DNA from: Planctomycetota bacterium
Lineage (GTDB): Bacteria; Planctomycetota; Phycisphaerae; Phycisphaerales; UBA1924
Direction: 5' to 3'
Length of the DNA: 64,000 nt
NCBI GenBank assembly: GCA_018968885.1
Contig: JAGWZK010000004.1
Coordinates: forward strand, 124,001 to 188,000
Every line of letters begins with the position of its first letter. Within the stretch, counting starts at the first letter, position 1. Below, one piece after another: positions 28,902 to 37,500 of the stretch. The position numbers and the translations under genes were made by a program. The notes under the pieces are model-generated. The model searched no databases, was not told the origin of the DNA, and saw nothing but the letters and a program-made list of their open reading frames with translations.

Positions 28902-29537
28902 ATGGCCATGTCACACCGTTACCAGACCATTCTGCTCTTTGGCGCACCGGGCGCAGGCAAAGGGACGCAAGGCAAGATTCTCGGGCAGGTTCCTGGGTTT
29001 TACCATCTCTCGTGCGGCGAGGTGTTCCGCACGATTGATACCGGCAGCGAACTGGGTAAGACCTTCCTGGAATACAGCGGCAAGGGGTTGCTGGTGCCGG
29101 ATGACCTGACGATCAAGATGTGGCAGCAGAACATGCACGCGCGGACGGTGCTGAACGACTACAAGCCGCGTGCGGATATTCTCGTGCTCGATGGCATTCC
29201 GCGCAATGTGAATCAAGCCAAGTTGCTTGAGAAGCATCTGAATGTGCTGGAGATCATCCACCTGGTCTGCCCGGACAAAGAGGAGATGATCAAGCGTCTT
29301 CGTCGCCGCGCGTTGAAAGAGAACCGCATTGACGATGCGAAGGAAGAAGTGATCCGCAAGCGCTGGGATGTTTACGAGCAGGAGACGTATCCGGTTCTGA
29401 ATCACTATCCCAAGGAGATCGTGAAGACCGTGGATGCGATTGGCTCACCCGCGCGTGTGCTCCAGCACATTCTCGCGGCGGTTGTTCCTGTGCAGGAAAA
29501 GCACTTCAACAACCCTGTGACTGGCGAACCGGCCTGA
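28902..29537 (+). CDS. adk: adenylate kinase-like nucleoside monophosphate kinase
   Basis: P-loop kinase of 211 residues that interconverts AMP+ATP and ADP. Walker A GAPGAGKGTQG (14-24), the NMP-binding region with LSCGEVFR, and LDGIPRNVNQA (the LDGFPRT-like motif, with Ile and Asn replacements) are present. The LID segment is short (RRRALKENRIDDAKEEVIRKR), without zinc cysteines. The C-terminal tail after residue 190 is unlike E. coli Adk. ATG 28902 has GGAGA upstream; ATG 28908 is an alternative. It follows the fusA terminator and so has its own promoter. Confidence 0.85.
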   Translation: MAMSHRYQTILLFGAPGAGKGTQGKILGQVPGFYHLSCGEVFRTIDTGSELGKTFLEYSGKGLLVPDDLTIKMWQQNMHARTVLNDYKPRADILVLDGIPRNVNQAKLLEKHLNVLEIIHLVCPDKEEMIKRLRRRALKENRIDDAKEEVIRKRWDVYEQETYPVLNHYPKEIVKTVDAIGSPARVLQHILAAVVPVQEKHFNNPVTGEPA

Positions 29538-29572
29538 CACAAATCGGCTTGGATTGAAGCGGAGACGTCTAC

Positions 29573-30316
29573 GTGCGAGCGCGGCCCGGTTTCACGCTGA
29601 TTGAGTTGCTGGTCGTGATCGCGATCATCGTGGTCTTGATCTCCATCCTGCTGCCGGGATTGGCGGGAGCGCGGGCCAATGCCAAGGCGACGGCATGCGC
29701 TGCCAAGCTTCAGCAACTGGGTATTGGACTCGGGCTATACGAGAACGACTTTGACAACACGTTGCCGCAGGCCAAGGGACCGCTCCCCAAAGGTGGCGAG
29801 TCGGTGATCGGGGCATTGTTTGGTGGGAAGAAAGGGCAGTTGCCTGCGTACGGAATCAACACCATCGGGGCAGAGCGGCGGCCACTGAATCGGTATGTGA
29901 CTTCGCGGGTGGTGCCGCCGGATGCCGATGACGAGACGGTGCAGATGCCGGAGTTTCAGTCTCCCGTGGATCAAGGGGCGCGGGATGTGCCGTTTCTGGG
30001 CCGGGTGGAGTCGTATTACGAGTTGGTGGGATCGAGCTACACACTGAATGATCACTCGCTGACGGGCGAAGAGGATGCGACGTTGGTGCCGCTGGGTGGT
30101 GGAAAGAAGCCGTTTCTGACGCAGCCGAGCAAGACGTGGGCCGTGGGGTCGCACCCGATCTACAACTATCAACAGGGTGGTGACCGTGGTTCGCTGTGGT
30201 ATGGTGGAAATCGTGTGGAAGCGAACCTGCTGTTCTGCGATCTGCACGCCAAGGCGAGATTGAATGTGCCACCGGGCGTGGTGAACACCACGCCCGATTA
30301 CACGTTTCTACCGTAG
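29573..30316 (+). CDS. prepilin-type pseudopilin of planctomycete type
   Basis: A 247-residue type II secretion/pilus-like pseudopilin. The N-terminus MRARPGFTLIELLVVIAIIV has the prepilin peptidase site (G/F-T-L-I-E) and the hydrophobic helix, followed by SILLPGLAGARANAKATACAAKLQQLG, here noted only in part because of length (SILLPGLAGARANAKATACA). The C-terminus VEANLLFCDLHAKA matches the position of the H-X9-DG type ending of planctomycete pseudopilins, with DLHA in place of DGHA. The start is GTG 29573 with GGAG about nine bases upstream. It converges with the transglutaminase-like gene at a 12-base gap. Confidence 0.88.
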   Translation: MRARPGFTLIELLVVIAIIVVLISILLPGLAGARANAKATACAAKLQQLGIGLGLYENDFDNTLPQAKGPLPKGGESVIGALFGGKKGQLPAYGINTIGAERRPLNRYVTSRVVPPDADDETVQMPEFQSPVDQGARDVPFLGRVESYYELVGSSYTLNDHSLTGEEDATLVPLGGGKKPFLTQPSKTWAVGSHPIYNYQQGGDRGSLWYGGNRVEANLLFCDLHAKARLNVPPGVVNTTPDYTFLP

Positions 30317-30328
30317 GAAGAGTTGCGG

Positions 30329-31909
30329 TCAGTCGTTGCTGTCGCGATTGGGCTGCCCGCCGATGTTGGGCGCGCTGGTCACGCTGAACGTGAGAGATTG
30401 CTCGGCTGACAAGGGCTGAGTGGGAGCGAGCATCCATCCCCAGAATCCGGGCGAGCCGTAGGCACGCACCGAAGTGGGGGGGTGCAGGTGGAATGCAAAG
30501 GGAAAGCACTCGTTGGTGTCATCAAAGGAGCCGAAGTAACGCCATGGCTTATCCAAGCCGGGAGGATTGGGCATGCTGCGGCGCATGTTGATGATGTCCA
30601 CGGGGATCCAGTTGATACTGGCCTTGGTGGCTTCGAAGTCCTCGTTGAAGAGGCACCACTCGACATAGGGACGAATCTGGGCACTGGCGCCCTTGGCGGT
30701 GAGGAAGGTCTTGCCCGAGCCCTCTTTCTGATATCCGACCACGAGCCGCGCCGGAAGGCCGACATGGCGATAGCAGGCGACGAGTACGTTGCAGATATCA
30801 AACGCGCTGCCCCGACCACTGCGGACAACCTCGGTCAGAGGAATCACATTGGCACCTTCGACCGCGCTGGTGCGATTGGAGATGAAGACCTGGTTCACCA
30901 CCTGGAAATTGCGAACCACCTGACCAGCGATGAACTTGGCGATCTGATTTGGTGAGGCATCGCGTGGTGAGGCGAGATTGGCATTGGCAAGCCACCCATC
31001 GACCATCGCTGCGACGGCAGAGGCGCTGGTTGCAGGTGCCATTCCGGTGGTGTCATCAGGCCAGTAATCGACGTACATCTGAGGCGAAAAGCAGCTCGCG
31101 GCTGCGGCGGGCCAGCCACCCTTGGGCCATGCCACCTGATCGGCCTCGTTGTCGTAGTACTTGACGCGGTAGGCGGTCGTGCGTTGCTCTATTTCAAAAG
31201 TGAAGGTCTTGGCACGGCCGGCACCCAGAGCCATCTTGGCGTATCGCGAGCCGGAGTGCAGACCGTTCATGATCTGAATCTCTTCGTTAGGGCGGGTGTC
31301 GCCAATGCGGAAGGTGCCCTTCCACGAATCTTCGGGCATGCGGCTGGTGCCGGTCTGCTTCAAGAGGGGATAGACGATCCATGCCTGATCGAAACTGATC
31401 TCCTCTTTGCGGGGGATCTGTTTGGCCGGGCCGCCGTTGGGGTCTGCGATGAGTTCGGTCCAACTGACGCCACCGATTTGCACGCGGGCCTTGAAGATGA
31501 GGTCTTTGGGTGAGGAGCGTTCGAGGTAAGGACCGGGTTCGACCAGTTCCTTTTTGACCATTGGCAGAGGCCCAGCGGGTTTGGCAGGTTTGGCGGCGGG
31601 GGCCGGAGTGGGGGCTGGAGTTGGGGCCGCTGGCGTTGGCTTGGTGGGAGTCGGCTTGGATGGTGCTGGTTTACCCGGAGACGGAGCGGGCGTCGGAGTT
31701 GAAGCGGGTTGTTGGGCCGGTTGATCGGCCGGCTTGGGCGTGTTGGCGGGATTGGGTTGGGCCGGGCGTTTGCGTGGAGCGGGAGGCGTGGATGCCGGTG
31801 CAGGGTCCTGCTTGGTCGGTTCGGTTGCCGGATCATCCGCGAGAGCGGGGAACGAGGCAACGGTGATCAGGAGTGAGGCGAGGAGTGACTTGACAGCGGA
31901 GGACTTCAT
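30329..31909 (-). CDS. exported transglutaminase-like protein, catalytic Cys and His apparently missing
   Basis: A 526-residue exported protein. It has a signal peptide (SLLASLLITVASFPALA, about 1-24), a long Pro/Ala/Thr linker (about 25-105), an N-terminal beta domain (LIFKARVQIGGVSWTELI), and a transglutaminase-core-like region at about 340-450. Aligned by eye to the TGc motif, GSAFDICN occupies the place of G-x-C-x-D, so Ala stands where the nucleophile Cys is expected; RPYVEW stands where HAWVE is expected; only the Asp in NWIPVDI is kept. The fold therefore appears retained and the triad lost. ATG 31909 is chosen; the open frame beyond it runs over the divergent glycerate kinase gene. 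Confidence 0.78.
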   Translation of the reverse strand: MKSSAVKSLLASLLITVASFPALADDPATEPTKQDPAPASTPPAPRKRPAQPNPANTPKPADQPAQQPASTPTPAPSPGKPAPSKPTPTKPTPAAPTPAPTPAPAAKPAKPAGPLPMVKKELVEPGPYLERSSPKDLIFKARVQIGGVSWTELIADPNGGPAKQIPRKEEISFDQAWIVYPLLKQTGTSRMPEDSWKGTFRIGDTRPNEEIQIMNGLHSGSRYAKMALGAGRAKTFTFEIEQRTTAYRVKYYDNEADQVAWPKGGWPAAAASCFSPQMYVDYWPDDTTGMAPATSASAVAAMVDGWLANANLASPRDASPNQIAKFIAGQVVRNFQVVNQVFISNRTSAVEGANVIPLTEVVRSGRGSAFDICNVLVACYRHVGLPARLVVGYQKEGSGKTFLTAKGASAQIRPYVEWCLFNEDFEATKASINWIPVDIINMRRSMPNPPGLDKPWRYFGSFDDTNECFPFAFHLHPPTSVRAYGSPGFWGWMLAPTQPLSAEQSLTFSVTSAPNIGGQPNRDSND

Positions 31910-32044
31910 CGAGTGGGTTCCTGAGCCGCCAAAGGGCTTTGGGGGCGTGGCGGGCTGCGAGTTGGCCTCTACATGGTACAGATGCCGCGAGGGTGAGTTC
32001 CGGGAGTCACTCAGGATTGTCTTGGATGTTGTTACGCTGGGAGG

Positions 32045-33334
32045 ATGGAGCAGATTGGCAGCCGAGGGTGGGCAGAGGGCCTGATGCGGGGGGTGCTGGG
32101 GGCGTGCGACCCAGCGACCTGCGTGAGGGAAGCGGTGAAGCGGGGCCTTGGGGGCGGGACGAGCGTGGGGTTCGCGGGGATCTTGTCGATTGGCAAGGCG
32201 GCAGCAGGGATGGCGGCAGGGGCGATCGAGGGGCTTGGATCGCTGGCTGACAGGACACAGCTGTGTGTGATGGGGCCTGAGGAGTACGTCGCCGCGTGGC
32301 GGAGACGCGACCACACATTGGCGCTGGAGGGGGATCATCCCCTTTCCACAGCGCGGAATCAGGTGCATGCGGAGCAGGTGCTGGGATGGTTGCGACAACA
32401 CGGACCAAAGGGAGAGGTGCTTGTGCTGCTGTCGGGTGGGGCGTCGGCGTATCTGGTGAGCCCGATGGGTAGATTGAAACGAGAGGAACTGGACGAGGTG
32501 TACGCGGCGATTCGGGTGCGGGGAGGCACAATCGAGGAATTGAACTCGATACGCAAGCACTGCGAAGGGATGAAGGGTGGAAGGTTGGCGGGGCTGGCGC
32601 GATCGACGCGTGTGCTGGTGATGTCGGATGTGCTGGGGGATCGACTGGATGTGATTTCGTCGGGTCCGTTTGTGGCGGATTTGAGCACGTGTGAGGATGC
32701 CGCGGCGGTGATGAGGAAGTATGGGTTGGATCGGGATTTTCCGGCAGTGTTGCGGCACGTAAGTGATGCGGAGCATGAGACGCCGAAGCGCGGGGATCAG
32801 CGGTTTGCGAGAGTGACGCATGAGGTGCTGATCAGTAACGCGACCGCGGTTCGAGCATTGCAGGATCTGCTGCGCGAGCAGGGTATTGAGATCCAGGCAA
32901 GCGTGCAGGAAGTGCGCGGCGAGCCGAAGATGATCGCACAAGACGCTCGAGACGTGATCCGAGCACTCAAAAGCGGTGAAGGAATGGTGTTCGGGGGTGA
33001 GCCGACGGTGGATGCGCGGCATGCAGCGACCGGAGCACGCGGGGGACCGAGCCAGGAATGGGTGTTGGCACTGGCAAAAGTGATCGAGGAGTGCGGAGTG
33101 CATGCAACCGCGTGGGCATTCTCAACGGATGGGCAGGACGGGAACTCTCCCTATGCCGGCGGCTGGTTGACGAGCAGTATGGCCAAACAGGCCCGGAATC
33201 GGGGGTTTGCGACGGAAGAGTTCCGTGAGAAGCACGATGCTTCTTCGTTTCTCGAAGAGGCGGCTGGTGAGTTCTTCACCGGCCCGACAGGTGTGAATGT
33301 GAACCACGTGGCGTGCGTGGTGCGGACTGCGTGA
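32045..33334 (+). CDS. glycerate 2-kinase (DUF4147/MOFRL family)
   Basis: Cytoplasmic kinase of 429 residues that phosphorylates D-glycerate, probably at the 2-position, as in GckA/TtuD. The N-terminal DUF4147 region has ILSIGKAAAGMA, GDHPLSTARN, VLLSGGASAYLVSP and the NSIRKHCEGMKGGRLA motif; DVLGDRLDVISSGPF follows. The C-terminal MOFRL-like part has FSTDGQDGNSPYAGGWL. ATG 32045 is directly preceded by GGGAGG with no spacer; ATG 32084, with GAGGG six bases upstream, is an alternative start 13 codons later. It is divergent from the transglutaminase-like gene. Confidence 0.85.
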   Translation: MEQIGSRGWAEGLMRGVLGACDPATCVREAVKRGLGGGTSVGFAGILSIGKAAAGMAAGAIEGLGSLADRTQLCVMGPEEYVAAWRRRDHTLALEGDHPLSTARNQVHAEQVLGWLRQHGPKGEVLVLLSGGASAYLVSPMGRLKREELDEVYAAIRVRGGTIEELNSIRKHCEGMKGGRLAGLARSTRVLVMSDVLGDRLDVISSGPFVADLSTCEDAAAVMRKYGLDRDFPAVLRHVSDAEHETPKRGDQRFARVTHEVLISNATAVRALQDLLREQGIEIQASVQEVRGEPKMIAQDARDVIRALKSGEGMVFGGEPTVDARHAATGARGGPSQEWVLALAKVIEECGVHATAWAFSTDGQDGNSPYAGGWLTSSMAKQARNRGFATEEFREKHDASSFLEEAAGEFFTGPTGVNVNHVACVVRTA

Positions 33335-33445
33335 GCAGGACGTGATTGGCGAGCTTGTGGGGAGTTTCGGGCGTGAAGACCGATACTTCGTCAAGGTGCG
33401 TGCGCGGATTCTCTGCGCAATGCGAATCGGTAGGGGGATGCGTTC

Positions 33446-34573
33446 ATGTTGCCCGGCACCGTTTCAATTCAACGCTTGCTTTCCTCGATGCGGAAGTTAG
33501 ATGCATCGGACCTGCACATCAAAGTGGGCCTGCCCCCGTATTACCGCATTGGCGGCGTGCTGAAGCACGTGCCCGGAGAGGCGCTCTCCCCCGGTGAGGC
33601 CAAGCACCTCATCGATCCCTTGCTGTCCGATCAGATTCGCGAGAAGTATGAGCAACTGGGCAGTATCGACTTTGCAGTGAACATGGGGGATGGCGAGCGG
33701 TTTCGTGTGAATCTCTTCAAGGCGGGTGGGTATACGCACGCCGCGATTCGGCGTGTGAAAGGCGATATTCCATCGTTTACAGACCTGCATTTGCCTCCGG
33801 TGTACGCCAAGATTGTCGAGAGCGCACGCGAGGGGCTGGTGCTTGTAGTGGGGACGACGGGGTGCGGCAAGAGCAGCACGCTGGCGGCGATGCTGGAGCA
33901 CATCAATCAGACGCGGGCTGAGCACATCATCTCGGTTGAGGATCCTGTTGAATACCGGTTTGTGCCCAGCCGCTCGATCATCAGCCAACGTGAACTGGGA
34001 ATCGATGTCGGCGACTATGCCACAGCGCTGCGCTATATCGTGCGTGAAGATCCGGACATCATTTTCATCGGCGAATTGCGCGATCGCGACACGATCATGG
34101 CTGCGATTCAGGCGGCGGAGACGGGGCATCTGGTGTTTGCGAGCATGCACACTGCGGACACGACGCAGGCCTTCAGCCGCATGCTGGAGTTCTTTGCACC
34201 GGATGAGCGGAGTTTCATTCGTGGCGCGCTGGCGAACACCTTGCAGGCCATCTGTGCACAGCGATTGCTGCCCACGCTCGATGATGTGAGTTTCCGCTTG
34301 GCCCCGGCAACGGAAGTGCTGCTTGGTAACCATGTGGTGAGAGAGAAGATTCGCGATGGCATGGAAGCTGACTTCGCGACGATCATCTCGACACGCGAGG
34401 ATGGGATGCACAACTTCACCCAATCGCTGGCAGATCTAGTGCGGCGCGAGTGGGTGCCGATGAGTCTGGCGATGGACTATGCGCCGAATCGCGAACTGCT
34501 GGCTGGCATGCTCAAGGGCATGGAGGTCAAGGTCTCGACGGTGTTGAATCGTGTGCGCACCAGGGCGGTGTGA
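33446..34573 (+). CDS. PilT-like twitching motility ATPase
   Basis: Hexameric ATPase of the GspE/PilT family, 375 residues, which retracts type IV pili. Order of motifs: N-terminal KLDASDLHIKVGLPP (PAS-like domain), Walker A GTTGCGKSS (136-144), the Asp box around SVEDPVEYRF, Walker B in DPDIIFIGELRDRDT, and the His box in ETGHLVFASMHTADT. ALANTLQAICAQRLLP and the C-terminal retraction region follow. It could be PilU-like, since pilB and pilC are not adjacent. ATG 33446 has a G-rich site eight bases upstream. It converges on the helicase-nuclease gene (22-base gap). Confidence 0.9.
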   Translation: MLPGTVSIQRLLSSMRKLDASDLHIKVGLPPYYRIGGVLKHVPGEALSPGEAKHLIDPLLSDQIREKYEQLGSIDFAVNMGDGERFRVNLFKAGGYTHAAIRRVKGDIPSFTDLHLPPVYAKIVESAREGLVLVVGTTGCGKSSTLAAMLEHINQTRAEHIISVEDPVEYRFVPSRSIISQRELGIDVGDYATALRYIVREDPDIIFIGELRDRDTIMAAIQAAETGHLVFASMHTADTTQAFSRMLEFFAPDERSFIRGALANTLQAICAQRLLPTLDDVSFRLAPATEVLLGNHVVREKIRDGMEADFATIISTREDGMHNFTQSLADLVRREWVPMSLAMDYAPNRELLAGMLKGMEVKVSTVLNRVRTRAV

Positions 34574-34595
34574 AGAGTTTCGCCAGGCAGGTGTA

Positions 34596-37500
34596 TCACC
34601 CATGTTGGGACATGTCGGCCGCGCGCTTGAGCGTGAGCCGCGCTTGTCCGTCAAGATCTCTAAAGAGGGCCGGAGACCAGAGGCGGTGCAGCGTCCAGCC
34701 GGTTTGCTGCAGGATGCTGGAGCGGAAGATGTCCCACTCGACCTGATCCTGGGCGAGAGAGAATCGGGCAAAGTCGCATTGAACGCCGACGGTGACCATC
34801 CCACGAAGGCGCTCGGCTGGCTCGGGATGCGCGAGTGCATGATCGACGGCAAAGCCATCGTTTCCCCAGTAGATCTCTCCGCCCTGGGAGCCGTGCGAGA
34901 GGAGAGAGTGCGCGAATGCCTCGACAAGTGCCGAGGGAGACTTGGTGGGGTTGCGCGTCAGCGTTGGTAGAGCTGGAAGCGATGGATCGTCTCGGTGCGT
35001 GTCGATAACGCCGGAGAGCTGGCGGCTGTGGTTGTAGTCATCGCGAAGGTTGAGGGCATAATTGAGATATGCAAAGAGGAGCCAGCCACCGGTGGGAGCT
35101 GAATTCGCCGGAACGGGCGTAAGCGAGGTGTATTGCCCGCGGGGAATACTGGTGATCAGATGAATTTCGTGCCGAGCTCGCGTGACGAGCACGTTGAGCC
35201 GTCGCCCACCACCGGGTTGATTCAACGGGCCGAAGTTGCGGCGGAACTTACCCTGTTCGTCGGGGCCGTAGGTGGTGCTGATGATGATGTGATCGCGTTC
35301 ATCACCCTGGACGTTTTCGAGGTTCTTGACGAAGAGGCCTTCGAAGCTGCCTTTGCGCATGAGTTTGAGGGACTGGGCGTAACGCTGGGCGAATTCAGCG
35401 TCGGCCTCGGCGGCTTCTTCGAGGCGTTCGGAAATGAGATCGCGTTGCTTGAGATTGAAGCAGCCGATGCCGATCGAGGGAGGATCGGCGCGCTTGAGGA
35501 GATCGCGGACGATGGTGACGACCTGATCGGCCTCGGCGGAGTTGAGAGAGTTGGAGTAGGTGCCGCCAACTTCGTACAGGACCAGAGGTTGAATAGTGGT
35601 GGAGTTTCGGGGGTGGCCGGGGATGGCTTGCAGACGACCGCCGTAGAAATTGTTGTTGGAGAACTCGATGAGGTCGCTGTTGCGCGAACGGTAGTGAACA
35701 TCGAGGTAGGATTGATCGACGTTCATGCTGAGTGCCGCGCTGAGCAGATCCTCGGCCTTCGCCTGCTGAGACTCGAAGAGGTCGGAATCGGAATCGACAT
35801 TTTCATCGTCGGTGGTGGTGGCGGCGGCAGCGGATTCAAAGAAGCGGGTGGGGGGCAATTGCTTGGGATCGCCGGCGATGACGATGCGTTTGGCGCGGGT
35901 GAGGACTGGGAGAGCGTCTTCAAGTTTGAGCTGCGAGGCCTCGTCGAAGATGAGGACATCAAAGAGGGGTTCGCGCGGAAAGATCTGTGCGACGGTCTCG
36001 GGGCTGGCCATCCACACTGGGCGCAGGTCAAAGAGGGGATCGCCACCATCGGTCTTGGCACCGTGTTGAATGACCTGGCGCAGTCGCAGGGCGTTGCTGC
36101 CGCGAACCAGGAGGCGGGTCTTGATGGCGGCTCCGGCGGAGTTGAGCTTGCTGCCCGTGCCGACGAGAAGGCGTGCACGCTGGACCTCTATCCAGCGGGC
36201 TTGGGCACGGGCCTGGCAAAGGCCTTGACGTTGCAGGGTAAGGTCCGAGAAACGGTCGAAAAGTTGTGAGATTCGCTTGGCATCGACCTGACGAATGGCA
36301 GGATCAGAGGCGAGCCGCGCGGAGATCTGGCGTGAGAGCGCGTGAACGCGGAGAAGACGCTGACCCTCGTCGGGCTCGACGCCGGCGATGGCGAATTGGT
36401 GAAGGGCATCGGCGAGGGGAGGGGGGAGAGAGCCGAGCATCTCTTTGATGCGCAGAACATCGTCAAGAGTGTCGAGTGTGGAGTGCAGAGAGCTTGCGGC
36501 AGGGGCGGCGGGTTGACCTGAGCCAGCATCAGTGAGGAGGGTTTCGATGGATTGGGATTTGAGAAGGCGAAGTGATTCGAGTGCGACACGATAGTCGGCG
36601 AGGGTTTGAGCGCGTGCGGCGACTTGCTTGAGGAGGGAAACGCCGTCGGCAGGAGACGCAGATCGAAGCGCGGATTGAATCGTGTGGTGAGCACTTTCGG
36701 CAAGAGGAATCTGGTAGAAATCGTGGAGCCATTGGGACCAGAACAGATGATCCAGAGCGATGCGGGCGGTGGCGTCAGGATCGAAGCCAGCGGCGGTATT
36801 GGGAGCCGCGACACAAATGCGGGTGAGGGCATCGGTGATGCCGTGCATAGCGAGAAGCGCGGCGTAAGCAGACTCAGCCCGGGAAAGATTCTCTGGCGTG
36901 AGTGGCAGGCCGAAAGTGGCGAGCGCAGCGGTGGCCGCGGAACGCTTGCCGAAGGCAAGAATGCGCAGCCAAGACCCAGCAAGGGGCTGATACGTGCGGA
37001 TGGCGGCGAGGGCCTGATTGCAGGCGATGGGATTGGGAGGAGCGGAGCGAACCGAGGCGAGGAGATCGGAATGGATGGTGGTGGAAGAGAGTGTTTGTCG
37101 AGAGCGAGAAAGTTCGGAGAGGGGTGAGGTGTGCCGCGAGAGAGTGAGGGGGGATTGGTTAAGCCAGAAAGCGCGGATGGATGGTGAGGTGTGAGAGGTG
37201 TGGGCGCGGGTGGCGAGGTCAGTGAGGGCCGCAGCGTGAGCAGTGGTGATGTGAGGGGGAAGGGAGGCCAAGGAGGGGGTGTCGTCAACGCGTTGCGCGG
37301 CGGTAACGGCATGGGCAAGGCCGGAGCGGACACCATCCATGGGACGAGAGAAGTAATCATCGACAGATGCGCCTGCGTGCTCGCGCCAGGGATTGGTGGC
37401 AAAGGCGATATCTTGGGAGCGGGTGAGGACATCGCGGATGGAGATGGCCCCAGCATCGATATCGCTGATGCTGAACGCGAGATCGCGGTGCAAGGACAGC

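Noticed and set aside
31910-33103. Open minus-strand frame extending the transglutaminase-like protein by almost 400 residues
   Set aside because: It runs antisense to the glycerate kinase gene, is His/Arg/Pro rich without domains, and a good signal peptide begins at ATG 31909.
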